Source: Bacillota bacterium
GTDB taxonomy: Bacteria > Bacillota > Clostridia > Lachnospirales > Lachnospiraceae
Reading direction: 5' to 3'
DNA: 42,357 nucleotides
NCBI GenBank assembly: GCA_023392995.1
Contig: JAEWMZ010000010.1
Location: 1-42,357, forward strand
A model generated the notes under the pieces. That model was not told the DNA's origin, searched no databases, and saw only the letters and a program-made list of their open reading frames with translations. Made by a program: the position numbers and the translations under genes. Shown here piece by piece: positions 16,565-26,266 of the stretch; within the stretch, counting starts at the first letter, position 1, and every line of letters begins with the position of its first letter.

Positions 16565-17437
16565 ATGAAAAGAATACTTATAACAGGACAAAATAGTTAT
16601 ATTGGGACGTCTTTTCAGCAATGGCTAGAGCAATTTAATGGTGGATATTCTGTTGATACAATTGACACAAGAGGATTAGCATGGAAGAGCATATCATTTG
16701 CAGGTTATGATGCCATATTTCATGTTGCGGGAATTGCCCATGTAGATAATGTAAAAAAAGCTGGAATTAAAAAAGAACTTTACTATGATGTAAATTGTGA
16801 TCTAACGATAGAATTAGCGCGAAAAGCAAAAAGTGAAGGTGTAAAGCAGTTTCTGTTTATGAGTAGTATTATTGTTTATGGAGAAAGCAGTGAAGTGAAT
16901 GGAATAAAGGTTATTACAGAAAATACTACTCCACAGCCATCAAATTTTTATGGGGATAGTAAGTTACTGGCGGAAGATGGTATACGCTCACTTCAATCTG
17001 AGGATTTTCACGTCGTTATTCTGCGTCCGCCAATGATCTATGGGAAAGGATCAAAAGGTAATTATTCGAAACTATCAAATCTTGCAAAGAAAATATTTCT
17101 TTTTCCCAACATACATAATGAAAGAAGCATGTTATATATTGATCATCTTTGCGAATTTGTTCGACATATGATAGATAATAAAGAAGCGGGTGTGTTTTAT
17201 CCACAGAACGAAGAATATGTATGTACTTCTGATCTGGTAAAGACAATAGCAGAAGTTAATGGTAAAAAACTAAAACTATTAAAAATATTAAATCCTTTTA
17301 TAATAATGGTTCCTCATAACATATCAAAGAAGGTATTTGGTTCATTAGTTTATGAAAAAAAAATGTCAGAATACAAACTCAAATATGCTATATATGATTT
17401 TCATGAGTCTGTAAAGCAAACTGAAAGAAAGCCATAG
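16565..17437 (+). CDS. NAD-dependent epimerase/dehydratase (extended SDR)
   Basis: This 290-aa nucleotide-sugar epimerase, dehydratase or reductase has a Rossmann fold opening with ILITGQNSYIG, and AIFHVAGIAHV. It carries the catalytic Ser in FMSSIIVYGE and the Tyr-Lys pair in FYGDSKLLAE. Its substrate binding part is shorter than in GalE (about 330 aa), as in reductases that act on 4-keto sugars, sometimes lipid-linked, near a phosphoglycosyl transferase. The exact sugar cannot be assigned. The ATG follows GAAAGGG, and the next gene starts nine bp after its stop. Confidence 0.8.
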   Translation: MKRILITGQNSYIGTSFQQWLEQFNGGYSVDTIDTRGLAWKSISFAGYDAIFHVAGIAHVDNVKKAGIKKELYYDVNCDLTIELARKAKSEGVKQFLFMSSIIVYGESSEVNGIKVITENTTPQPSNFYGDSKLLAEDGIRSLQSEDFHVVILRPPMIYGKGSKGNYSKLSNLAKKIFLFPNIHNERSMLYIDHLCEFVRHMIDNKEAGVFYPQNEEYVCTSDLVKTIAEVNGKKLKLLKILNPFIIMVPHNISKKVFGSLVYEKKMSEYKLKYAIYDFHESVKQTERKP

Positions 17438-17446
17438 GGAATATCT

Positions 17447-18580
17447 ATGAAGAAAATGCTTATGATCGCATCAGTTGCATCTATGATTGATCAGTTTAAT
17501 CGAAAAAATATTGAGTTACTTCAAGAAATGGGATATGATGTTCAAGTTGCTGCTAATTTTCGTAGTGGCAATACCAGTTCAATTAAGCGGTTGAAAGAAT
17601 TTCAAGAAGAGTTGGATCAGAGGAGTATAAAACACTATCATATTGAATTTTCAAGAAAAATAACAAATTGGAAGCAAAATTGGTTTGCATACCAACAGTT
17701 AGTAACATTAATTACTAGCGAAAAATATGATTTTATACATTGTCATTCTCCCATAGGTGGAGTATGTGGCAGATTGGCAGCAGTTCGATGTAATATAAAA
17801 GCTATATATACAGCACACGGATTTCATTTTTATAAAGGCGCTCCATTAATTAATTGGATCTTTTATTATCCGATAGAACGTTTACTAGCAAGTGCAACTG
17901 AAGTTCTCATCACAATAAATCAAGAAGATTATGAAAGGGCGAAGAAATTTTCGGCCAAGAATATAGTGTATATACCAGGTGTTGGAATACCAGTTGCTGA
18001 TTATGAAACAACAAATGAAGTTAGGGTTGGATTAAGAAAACAACTGGGGATTTCGGAAGACACGATAGTTCTATTATCAGTGGGAGAAATGAGTAAACGA
18101 AAAAACCACAAAGTTATTATTAAAGCTATAGCTAAATTGAATAATGATAATATTGTTTATATCATATGTGGAATAGGAAAATTAGAAAAAGAATTAGCAA
18201 AATTAGCAGATAAACTAAAGGTCAAAGTTATTTTTCCGGGATATAGAAATGATATTAAACACTATTACACAATCGCAGATATTTTTGCTTTCCCATCACT
18301 ACAAGAGGGATTGCCTGTCGCATTGATGGAAGCTATGGCATCAGGGCTGCCAATTATTTGTTCCTACATTCGTGGCAATACAGATTTAATTGAAAACTGT
18401 GTTGGTGGATATTTGATTGATTCAAAGGATATCGAGCAATTTGCTGAAAGGATTAATACAATGATACAAAATAAAAGAATGAGAGATGAAATGGCATTAA
18501 TTAATAAAAAAACTATTAGTAATTACGATGAAAAGATTGTTTCTTATATAATGAAAAACATTTATGAGAGCATGATATAA
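17447..18580 (+). CDS. Family 4 glycosyltransferase, EpsD-like
   Basis: This retaining GT-B enzyme of 377 aa is likely active at the inner membrane face. It starts MLMIASVASMIDQFNRKNI, like EpsD-type transferases of exopolysaccharide operons, and has HCHSPIGGVCGRLAAV, TAHGFHFYKGAP, and the GT4 donor-binding EX7E-like region FPSLQEGLPVALMEAMASG near residue 285. The nucleotide sugar is not predictable. The ribosome binding site is AGGGA. It is in tight series with the epimerase; a degraded stretch follows. Confidence 0.88.
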   Translation: MKKMLMIASVASMIDQFNRKNIELLQEMGYDVQVAANFRSGNTSSIKRLKEFQEELDQRSIKHYHIEFSRKITNWKQNWFAYQQLVTLITSEKYDFIHCHSPIGGVCGRLAAVRCNIKAIYTAHGFHFYKGAPLINWIFYYPIERLLASATEVLITINQEDYERAKKFSAKNIVYIPGVGIPVADYETTNEVRVGLRKQLGISEDTIVLLSVGEMSKRKNHKVIIKAIAKLNNDNIVYIICGIGKLEKELAKLADKLKVKVIFPGYRNDIKHYYTIADIFAFPSLQEGLPVALMEAMASGLPIICSYIRGNTDLIENCVGGYLIDSKDIEQFAERINTMIQNKRMRDEMALINKKTISNYDEKIVSYIMKNIYESMI

Positions 18581-18936
18581 GAAATTAAGTGTTTTTGTGA
18601 AAAGATTTACTAAGATACTTATGGTATTATGCTGGAATAAACGTACATCTGTATATGTACGACAAAATTACGTTTTAATTTACAAAAAGTATATAAATTA
18701 TATAATATTATTGGTTTTGTTAAGGAGATATCTTAATTCCATTTGGGTGAATGTTACTGGCTATCATAAAAAAGAGAGATTACTTCTTTTTCATTATCAT
18801 GTGGAATTAGATAAACTATTTTGAATAAGATCATTTCGATTACGATTATTAGATAAAGGAAGTATTAAAAGTATATTAAATGCAATGTACGAGTTTAAGA
18901 TTATTCTTATATTATTAAAGATGGTGAGGTTATTAT
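18581..18936 (+). pseudogene. AT-rich stretch with probable gene remnants
   Basis: No well-supported gene fills these 356 bases. A 75-codon frame from GTG 18597 to 18824 is rich in Tyr, Leu, Ile and Lys but has no ribosome binding site. A different frame just after it (about 18830-18935) reads like the tail of a protein. The two together suggest a decayed gene, perhaps a transferase, that was lost between the GT4 and the exporter. I cannot name the original family. Confidence 0.3.
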
Positions 18937-19746
18937 ATGGAGCAAATAAAATCGTTTATGAGATTTTTGTTGGACATATATCATAATAGGGGACTTTTGG
19001 TTAATTTGGTTAAAAATGATTTGAAGTCAAGAAATTCTGGAGCTTTATTTGGTACCATGTGGGTCTTTGCTCAACCACTAGTAACAATTCTTGTTTTTTG
19101 GTATGTGTTTCAAGTAGGTTTCCGGAATTCACCTGTTAACAATGTACAATTTATTGTGTGGTTTGTAGCGGGATACATACCGTGGATTTTTTTTAATGAT
19201 GCTGTTTTATCATCTTCAAACTGTTTGTATGAGTATTCATTTTTAGTTAAAAAAATTAAATTTAGAACAAGTTTATTGCCAATTGTTAAGGTGATATCTT
19301 CTACTTGTATACATCTTTTTTTTATGTTGTTTACGATTTTTATATATATAATTTATGGATATTCAATTGAATGGGCATGGTTAAACATTATATACTATTC
19401 TTTTTGCCTTTTTGTGTTGAGTATTGGAGTTTCTTGGATTGTATCCTCAGTATCAGTTTTTTTGAAAGACTTTTCACAGTTAGTTAATATATTATTGCAG
19501 ATTGGTTTCTGGCTTGCACCTATTTTTTGGAATCCGGGTACGATGTCGGAGAGTGTAATGAGAGTTTTAAAATTGAATCCTATTTATTATATTATTGTAG
19601 GATACCGAAGCTGCTTGATAGATGGGATACCATTTTGGGATAGGGGGCCTATAACGTATTATTATTGGGCAGTGACAATGAGTATATTTATCATAGGAGC
19701 AACTGTTTTCAGGCGATTAAGGGCACATTTTGCAGATATTCTATAA
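18937..19746 (+). CDS. wzm: Polysaccharide ABC transporter permease (Wzm/TagG type)
   Basis: This 269-aa membrane subunit of an ABC-2 exporter moves lipid-linked glycan across the cytoplasmic membrane. The N-terminal amphipathic part LVNLVKNDLKSRNSG and ALFGTMWVFAQPLVTILVFW are typical. About six transmembrane segments follow, with the conserved end NPIYYIIVGYRSCLIDG. The ATG follows GGTGAGG at good distance. The ATPase subunit starts 17 bp after its stop. The pair shows that glycan export here is by an ABC transporter rather than a Wzx/Wzy route, at least for one polymer. Confidence 0.93.
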   Translation: MEQIKSFMRFLLDIYHNRGLLVNLVKNDLKSRNSGALFGTMWVFAQPLVTILVFWYVFQVGFRNSPVNNVQFIVWFVAGYIPWIFFNDAVLSSSNCLYEYSFLVKKIKFRTSLLPIVKVISSTCIHLFFMLFTIFIYIIYGYSIEWAWLNIIYYSFCLFVLSIGVSWIVSSVSVFLKDFSQLVNILLQIGFWLAPIFWNPGTMSESVMRVLKLNPIYYIIVGYRSCLIDGIPFWDRGPITYYYWAVTMSIFIIGATVFRRLRAHFADIL

Positions 19747-19763
19747 ATTAGTGGGAGGATGAC

Positions 19764-21062
19764 ATGAGTGATATTGCATTACGTGTTTCGGAAATATCAA
19801 AAGTATATAAATTATATGAAAAACAAAGCGATCGTTTAAAAGAAGCTTTTAGTCCATTGCGGAAATCCTACCACACAGATTTTTATGCATTGAATAATAT
19901 TTCTTTTTCAATTAAGAAAGGTGAAAGCATAGGAATTATTGGTACAAATGGTTCGGGCAAGTCAACAATGCTCAAAATTATTACTGGAGTATTAAATCAA
20001 ACTAGTGGGGAAGTTGAAACACATGGTAAGATTGCTGCGTTACTAGAATTGGGAGCTGGTTTTAATCAAGATTATACAGGAATTGAAAATATATATTTGA
20101 ATGGTACCATGATGGGATATTCAAAGGAAGAAGTGGATAAACGTTTAAAGGATATTATCGAATTTGCCGACATTGGAGAATTTATTAATCAGCCTGTTAA
20201 ATCTTATTCAAGTGGTATGTTTGTTCGTTTAGCTTTTGCTACTCAGATTTTTTCTGAACCGGATATCCTAATTGTTGATGAGGCATTGTCTGTGGGTGAT
20301 ATTCGATTTCAACAAAAATGCTATCGTGCAATGGAAGAATTAATGAAAAACAAGACGGTTATTTTAGTTACACATGATACAAGTGCCGTAGCTAAATTTT
20401 GTAAACGAGTTGTATGGCTTGAAAAAGGGTCTTTAATGTTTGATGGCGATGTTGATGAAGCTTTGAAACTTTACCAAGGGTATTTAGTAAAGAAGTCAAA
20501 TGATGAGATGGCTCAAAAATGGGTAAATCAATTTGATGAACCCAAAATGGTAAATACACAGATTGCCTTGGGGAAAGAGTCGAATTACCTTCCACCTATT
20601 GATGAAAGTATCAAGCCTAATGGGAATGGAGATGCAATAATCGTTTCCTGTGGATTAATAAATAATGAATCTAATGGCACGAAAGATATTCTTGAACCAG
20701 GTGAAAAAGCTTGTTTTGTTGCTGTTGTAGAGTTCAAAAGAATAGTGAAGAAACCACTATTTGGAATTACGGTTCGCGATAGAGTTGGTAATGTATCATT
20801 TGATATTAATAATGAGATGATTGGAGTTGATTTACCGCTGGGAAAAGAAAGGATGGAATTTCGTCTTTCATTTCAGGTTCCTCCATTGAACAAAGGTGTT
20901 TATACAATATCAGCAGCAGTTGCAGAAGGTGAACAAGTAAGTCATATCCAATTATGCTGGTTAGATGATGCATGGATATTTAAGATTCCAAATAGAAAAC
21001 TGGATCTTCCTGGATTGTTGTACCTTGACAAGGGAGAACTGGATGTTTTTCAATGCGAGTAA
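19764..21062 (+). CDS. wzt: Polysaccharide ABC transporter ATPase (Wzt type) with C-terminal glycan-binding domain
   Basis: The ATPase subunit partners with Wzm. Residues 1-240 form the nucleotide-binding domain, with Walker A GTNGSGKST, signature YSSGMFVRLAFA, Walker B ILIVDEAL and a switch His in VTHDTSA. Residues from about 270 to 432 form an extra beta-rich domain like the Wzt C-terminal domain, which in some O-antigen systems recognises a terminal cap on the polymer. At 432 aa it is the long form, unlike the roughly 250-340 aa TagH/KpsT forms. The strong ribosome binding site GGGAGG precedes the ATG. The next gene encodes a methyltransferase fusion, which fits a capped-chain export model. 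Confidence 0.93.
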   Translation: MSDIALRVSEISKVYKLYEKQSDRLKEAFSPLRKSYHTDFYALNNISFSIKKGESIGIIGTNGSGKSTMLKIITGVLNQTSGEVETHGKIAALLELGAGFNQDYTGIENIYLNGTMMGYSKEEVDKRLKDIIEFADIGEFINQPVKSYSSGMFVRLAFATQIFSEPDILIVDEALSVGDIRFQQKCYRAMEELMKNKTVILVTHDTSAVAKFCKRVVWLEKGSLMFDGDVDEALKLYQGYLVKKSNDEMAQKWVNQFDEPKMVNTQIALGKESNYLPPIDESIKPNGNGDAIIVSCGLINNESNGTKDILEPGEKACFVAVVEFKRIVKKPLFGITVRDRVGNVSFDINNEMIGVDLPLGKERMEFRLSFQVPPLNKGVYTISAAVAEGEQVSHIQLCWLDDAWIFKIPNRKLDLPGLLYLDKGELDVFQCE

Positions 21063-21099
21063 TAAGTGAAATACAATTATAGGATTTGGTGAGGGAAAA

Positions 21100-24000
21100 A
21101 TGGAATATATAAACGATAAGGAAAGTGCTTCTCATTTTACAGGCGAAAGATTTATTCCTGGAATAAAGGATTATCAATTGCATATTGAGCATTATCAACG
21201 TTATCTTAGTGCTGTACCTATGGTTGAAAATAAAGTAGTTGTTGATGCAGCGTGTGGAGACGGTTATGGATCAAATTTATTAGCTCAAAGTGCAAAGAGT
21301 GTAGTTGGTGTTGATATTGACTACACTGCGATTCAATGTGCGAATAATAAATATCGAAGAGATAATTTAAAATATGTGCAAGGTTCTATTGAAAAATTAC
21401 CGATTGATGATAAGAGCGTTGATATATTGATATCTTTTGAGACCATAGAGCATATATCAGAGGATTTGCAATGGAACTTTATTGTTGAAGCAAGGAGAGT
21501 TCTTAAAGAAGATGGAATTCTAATCATATCTACACCGAATAAAGAAATTTATTCTGATCTCTATAATTATCATAATGAATTTCACATTAAAGAGTTCTAT
21601 AAAAATGAATTTGAAAATTTTTTGAAATCGGAATTTAACAATATTAGAATTTATCATCAGTTTTTTGAAACGGTCGGTGTTATTGATAGTTATGAAGCAG
21701 AAGTAAAAAAAGCGATCTATTTGAGAGATACTGAGAAATACAACTTGGAGGGGAAATATTTTATTGGTATTGCAAGTAATGTTTCGTTACCAGAAATATC
21801 TATGACTTCGTTACATTTGAATTCAATGCATGAGTATGAGATGAAAAATCTTAGAATCATTGAACTGCAAGGCGAAGTTGAAGAACGTAATAACCACATA
21901 CAAAAACTAAACAGTGAAATTGAAATGAATAGATCGTTCATTACACAGTTACAAATGGAACAGGAAGATCGAAATAATCATATTAAAGTACTTGATAGCG
22001 AAATAGAGGGTAAGGATAATCACTTTAAGATGTTGAACCAACAGATTCAAGATATTCAAACCGAACTTACTAATGTATTAAATGAATTTCAGACAGAAAT
22101 AAATGAAAAGGATTTAATTATTGATCAATTGAAAAAGTTAATCAATGACAAAAATTTTATTATAAATGAAAAGGATGCTGAATTTAATAATCTTAATAAG
22201 CTAATTAATGACAAGGATTTTATTATAAATCAAAAAGATGCTGAATTTAATAATCTGAATAGGTTGATTAATGACAGAGATTACATTATTAACCAAAAAG
22301 AAATAATCATTAATGATCTTAGAAGAAGAAGTATTAAAATTCCTAAAAGGTTATATCGTTTATGGCTACGGATAATAACCTTACCAAGAAATATATACGA
22401 AACACTGTTTCCCTTAAGCACGAGACGTAGATTATTTGTAAGTAGATGCAAAAATAGGATGTTACATCCAATACAAAATGCACGACTAAAGAAAATGTAT
22501 CAAGTGGATAAAATACCAGATAAAGTAACATTTGAACAGCTAAGATTTCCTGGATTTGAAAAACCTTTAGTTTCGATTATAATACCAGTCTATAACCAGA
22601 TGAACTATACATATAACTGTTTAAAATCAATTTTGAACGAAACAAATAATATCCCTTATGAGATTATTATTGCAGATGATGTTTCGACGGATGAGACGAA
22701 GAATATTAGTAATTTTATTCATGGTATTACAGTAATACATAACAGTGAAAATCTAGGGTTTCTGCGAAATTGTAATAATGCTGCTACGAAGGCAAAGGGG
22801 GACTTTTTATTCTTCTTAAATAATGATACTCAGGTACTTGCTAATTGGTTACAGCCATTGATTGATTTAATGAACATAGATGAAACAATTGGAATGGTAG
22901 GTTCAAAACTGATTTTTTCTGATGGTACCTTGCAGGAGGCTGGGGGTATCTTATGGAATGATGGAAGTGCCTGGAATTATGGACGAAGTGGTAATCCAAC
23001 TAGCTCAGAGTTTAATTATGTTAAAGAGGTAGATTATATATCTGGTGCTGCTATTATGATTCGAAGTTCTCTATGGAAGCAGATTAGTGGATTTGATGAA
23101 CGATATGCACCAGCATATTGTGAAGATTCGGATCTAGCATTTGAAGTTAGAAAGCATGGATATAAGGTTATGTATCAGCCATTGTCTGAAGTAATTCATT
23201 TTGAAGGAATCTCCAATGGCAACAATGTAAATTCGGGAATTAAGAAATATCAAATTGAAAATAATGTTAAATTCAGAGAGAAATGGGAGGATGAGTTAAA
23301 GAACCACTATCCAAATGCGGAGAATGTATTTCGCGCGAGAGAGCGTTCTCAAAACAAAAAGATTATTGTAGTGATAGATCACTATGTTCCTACTTTTGAT
23401 AAAGATGCGGGTTCGAAGACAACATTCCAATACTTAAAGATGTTTCTTAATAAGGGTTTTGCAATTAAATTTATCGGAGATAATTTTTATAAAAGTGAAC
23501 CTTATACTACGGTTCTTCAGCAAATGGGAATTGAGGTTTTGTATGGACCGTGGTATGCAAATCACGTATTTGATTGGCTGAAACAGAATAAAGAGCAAAT
23601 TCATGTGGTTTACTTAAATCGCCCTCATATAACAGCAAAGTATGTTGATTTTTTGAAAACTGAAACAAATATAAAACTAATTTATTATGGTCATGATTTT
23701 CATTCATTACGCCTGAAAAGAGAATATGAATTGACAGGGGATACTGGTAAATTAAAAGAGTCTCAAGAATGGATGAAGAAGGAAATCGATATCATGAGAA
23801 AGGTTGATGTATCGTACTACCCTTCCTATATTGAAATAAATGAAATTAATCAGATCGATTCTAAGATTGCAGTTAAAGCAATTACTGCATATGTATATGA
23901 TAAATTCAAAGAACAGATAAATGTAGATATGGTATCAAGAGAGGGTATTTTATTTGTAGGTGGATTTGGCCATACTCCTAACATTGACGCGGTTTTGTGG

Positions 24001-24453
24001 TTTATTAATTCAATATATCCTTTAATACGAAAAGAATTGAATATTAACTTTTATATTGTTGGCTCCAATCCACCCCGAGAAATAGTAGAGCTTAATCAAG
24101 AGGGTGTTATCGTGAAAGGCTTCGTAACAGAGGAGGAACTTGAGGTATTATACTCTTCATGTAGAATAGCTGTAGTGCCATTAAGATTTGGTGCAGGGGT
24201 AAAAGGAAAAGTTGTAGAGGCAATTTACAATGGTATACCAATAATTACGACTTCCTGTGGTGCGGAGGGTTTTGTTAATGCTGCGAATGTTTTCGCTATA
24301 GCTGATGATGAGGAAGAGTTTGCTCGAATAGTAGTAGAATTATACTCGGATACAAAACGTTTGTTGGAATATTCAGATAATGAACAAAGATATATTCAGG
24401 AATATTTTGGCATCAATGAAGTTTGGAAAGTGATTGAAGAAGATTTTAGATAG
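21100..24453 (+). CDS. Fusion: methyltransferase, coiled coil, GT2 and GT4 glycosyltransferases
   Basis: The 1117-aa protein has four parts. Residues 1-235 are a SAM-dependent methyltransferase with VVVDAACGDGYGS (47-58) and LISFETIEHI. Residues about 237-408 are a heptad-rich coiled coil that ends in three 21-residue repeats. Residues about 487-710 are a GT-A family 2 transferase with VSIIIPVYNQ, EIIIADDVSTDET and FFLNNDTQV. Residues about 753-1117 are a GT-B family 4 transferase with LFVGGFGHTPNIDAV and VPLRFGAGVKGKVVEAI. Multi-domain transferases of this kind elongate or end polymers made for ABC export. Position next to wzt suggests a chain-terminating or length-setting job, by analogy with WbdD, though no kinase domain is present. 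Confidence 0.88.
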   Translation: MEYINDKESASHFTGERFIPGIKDYQLHIEHYQRYLSAVPMVENKVVVDAACGDGYGSNLLAQSAKSVVGVDIDYTAIQCANNKYRRDNLKYVQGSIEKLPIDDKSVDILISFETIEHISEDLQWNFIVEARRVLKEDGILIISTPNKEIYSDLYNYHNEFHIKEFYKNEFENFLKSEFNNIRIYHQFFETVGVIDSYEAEVKKAIYLRDTEKYNLEGKYFIGIASNVSLPEISMTSLHLNSMHEYEMKNLRIIELQGEVEERNNHIQKLNSEIEMNRSFITQLQMEQEDRNNHIKVLDSEIEGKDNHFKMLNQQIQDIQTELTNVLNEFQTEINEKDLIIDQLKKLINDKNFIINEKDAEFNNLNKLINDKDFIINQKDAEFNNLNRLINDRDYIINQKEIIINDLRRRSIKIPKRLYRLWLRIITLPRNIYETLFPLSTRRRLFVSRCKNRMLHPIQNARLKKMYQVDKIPDKVTFEQLRFPGFEKPLVSIIIPVYNQMNYTYNCLKSILNETNNIPYEIIIADDVSTDETKNISNFIHGITVIHNSENLGFLRNCNNAATKAKGDFLFFLNNDTQVLANWLQPLIDLMNIDETIGMVGSKLIFSDGTLQEAGGILWNDGSAWNYGRSGNPTSSEFNYVKEVDYISGAAIMIRSSLWKQISGFDERYAPAYCEDSDLAFEVRKHGYKVMYQPLSEVIHFEGISNGNNVNSGIKKYQIENNVKFREKWEDELKNHYPNAENVFRARERSQNKKIIVVIDHYVPTFDKDAGSKTTFQYLKMFLNKGFAIKFIGDNFYKSEPYTTVLQQMGIEVLYGPWYANHVFDWLKQNKEQIHVVYLNRPHITAKYVDFLKTETNIKLIYYGHDFHSLRLKREYELTGDTGKLKESQEWMKKEIDIMRKVDVSYYPSYIEINEINQIDSKIAVKAITAYVYDKFKEQINVDMVSREGILFVGGFGHTPNIDAVLWFINSIYPLIRKELNINFYIVGSNPPREIVELNQEGVIVKGFVTEEELEVLYSSCRIAVVPLRFGAGVKGKVVEAIYNGIPIITTSCGAEGFVNAANVFAIADDEEEFARIVVELYSDTKRLLEYSDNEQRYIQEYFGINEVWKVIEEDFR
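22135..22323 (+). repeat. Three 63-bp in-frame repeats in the coiled coil
   Basis: Units at 22135-22197, 22198-22260 and 22261-22323 encode 21-residue repeats starting K/R-L-I-N-D. The first two are nearly identical at protein level and very similar in DNA; the third is more diverged. Being in frame, gain or loss of units would change coiled-coil length without breaking the gene. Confidence 0.85.
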
Positions 24454-24479
24454 TATTCTACAAAGAGAGGAAATGAGTT

Positions 24480-25187
24480 ATGCAAGCGCTTTTACTAGCC
24501 GGTGGACTTGGAACCAGATTACGCAGTGTTGTTAATGATAGACCTAAGCCAATGGCTTTAATAAATGGGAAACCATTTCTCGAGTATTTGCTTGTTGATT
24601 TAAAAATGAATGGCATTAAAGATATTATTTTTGCAGTTGGCTACAAAGCAAATATAGTGGAAGAATATTTTGGAGATGGCGCAAAAATCGGTATGAATAT
24701 AAGTTATTCATATGAAGAAAGCCAGTTAGGGACTGCAGGTGCTATTAAAAATGCATCTGAATCAATTACAGGTGATACATTTTATGTGTTAAATGCAGAC
24801 ACGTATTATAAAATGGATTACGGATATCTATATGAGACTCATATACGTTTGAAAGCTGATATGACTGTTGTATTACGTAATGTGCCTGACATATCAAGAT
24901 ATGGACAAGCCAGAGCAGAAGGAAATAGGTTGAGAGCGTTCAATGAGAAGGTTATGCAACAAATCTCTGGGACTATTAATGGTGGTGTTTATTTGATGAA
25001 CACTTCTGTTCTATCTCAAATACCAGAAGGAAAAGTATCCCTTGAAAACGATGTGATTCCAAAGTTAATAGAGAAAAATGCTATCATAGGTGCCGTTGAA
25101 GAAAAGGGGTATTTTATCGATATTGGAGTTCCTGATGATTATTATAAGTTTGAAAATGATGTAAAGGAGGGTATTGTTAAGTGGTAA
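24480..25187 (+). CDS. hddC: D-glycero-alpha-D-manno-heptose 1-phosphate guanylyltransferase
   Basis: This 235-aa nucleotidyltransferase makes GDP-D-glycero-alpha-D-manno-heptose from the sugar phosphate and GTP. It shows the pyrophosphorylase signature LLAGGLGTRLRSVVNDRPKPMA, with the catalytic Lys in the last part, FYVLNADTYYK (metal site) and YFIDIGVPDDYYK near the end. By itself the fold could be any sugar-phosphate nucleotidyltransferase; the assignment rests on the next three genes, which complete the heptose pathway. The ATG follows AGAGAGGAAATGAGTT. Its end overlaps the start of the kinase gene by seven bases. Confidence 0.88.
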   Translation: MQALLLAGGLGTRLRSVVNDRPKPMALINGKPFLEYLLVDLKMNGIKDIIFAVGYKANIVEEYFGDGAKIGMNISYSYEESQLGTAGAIKNASESITGDTFYVLNADTYYKMDYGYLYETHIRLKADMTVVLRNVPDISRYGQARAEGNRLRAFNEKVMQQISGTINGGVYLMNTSVLSQIPEGKVSLENDVIPKLIEKNAIIGAVEEKGYFIDIGVPDDYYKFENDVKEGIVKW

Positions 25188-26257
25188 TTCGTGGAAAAGC
25201 ACCGCTTAGAATTAGCTTTGGTGGAGGAGGAACGGATGTAGAACCATTTTGCAGTGAAAATGGTGGAGCGATTTTAGGCAGTACGATAAATAAATATGCA
25301 TATTGTTCAATAGTTCCAAAAGAAACAGACGAGATTACTGTACATTCATTGGATTTCGATATGACTGTTAAATATAACACTAGTGAAAATTATGTGTATG
25401 ATGGAAAGTTGGACTTGGTAAAAGCAGCGTTGCGTGCTATGAATATAAATCAAGGATGCGAAGTGTTTTTGCAATGTGATGCACCTCCGGGATCTGGATT
25501 GGGCACTTCCTCTACTGTTATGGTAGCTTTGCTCAGTGCTCTAGCAAAATGGAAAGGGTCAATCGTGGATTCCTATGCGTTGGCAAATCTTGCATATGAA
25601 GTCGAGCGTATAGATTTAAAGATTACTGGCGGCTATCAAGATCAATATGCTGCGTCCTTTGGAGGTTTTAATTTTATTGAATTCCATGGGAAAAATAATG
25701 TGATTGTAAATCCATTAAGAATTAAAAAAGAGGTCATTAATGAGTTACAGTATAATTTATTATTATGTTATACCGGAAATATTCACGTGTCAGCGAATAT
25801 CATCAATGACCAGGTGAAGAATTATACCAATAAGAATAAAGATGCAGTAGAAGCAATATCTGAAGTAAAGGCATTAGCATATGCTATGAAGGACGAATTA
25901 CTAAGAGGAAATCTGAATAATTTTGGGCAGCTGTTAGATTATGGATGGCAAAGTAAGAAGCGAATGAGTAGCAAAATAACGAATCCAAAAATTGATGAAC
26001 TATATGAAGAAGCAAAAAAAGCAGGTGCTTTAGGAGGAAAATTACTTGGAGCTGGCGGAGGTGGATATCTTTTGATGTATTGTCCATACAATATTAAACA
26101 TATTGTTGCAAAGAGGATGGAAGAAGTAGGAGGACAGCTATCAGACTGGAATTTCGAATTACGGGGAGCTCAGTCATGGTGCTTTGACAGTAGTAGATGG
26201 GATTATGACAAGGTTGAAATTAACATACCGGATGGAAAATATTTTTTTGATGTTTAG
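25181..26257 (+). CDS. hddA: D-glycero-alpha-D-manno-heptose 7-phosphate 1-kinase (GHMP family)
   Basis: This kinase phosphorylates D-glycero-D-manno-heptose 7-phosphate at C1 to the alpha-1,7-bisphosphate. The 358-aa protein begins APLRISFGGGGTDVEPF, the family N-terminus, and has the ATP-binding GHMP motif PPGSGLGTSSTVMVALLSA near residue 105, and GGKLLGAGGGGYLLMY in the C-terminal part. The start is GTG 25181, ten bases after GGAGG that lies inside hddC, so the two are likely translationally coupled. The other pathway steps flank it. Confidence 0.92.
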   Translation: MVIRGKAPLRISFGGGGTDVEPFCSENGGAILGSTINKYAYCSIVPKETDEITVHSLDFDMTVKYNTSENYVYDGKLDLVKAALRAMNINQGCEVFLQCDAPPGSGLGTSSTVMVALLSALAKWKGSIVDSYALANLAYEVERIDLKITGGYQDQYAASFGGFNFIEFHGKNNVIVNPLRIKKEVINELQYNLLLCYTGNIHVSANIINDQVKNYTNKNKDAVEAISEVKALAYAMKDELLRGNLNNFGQLLDYGWQSKKRMSSKITNPKIDELYEEAKKAGALGGKLLGAGGGGYLLMYCPYNIKHIVAKRMEEVGGQLSDWNFELRGAQSWCFDSSRWDYDKVEINIPDGKYFFDV

Positions 26258-26266
26258 GAGTGAATT

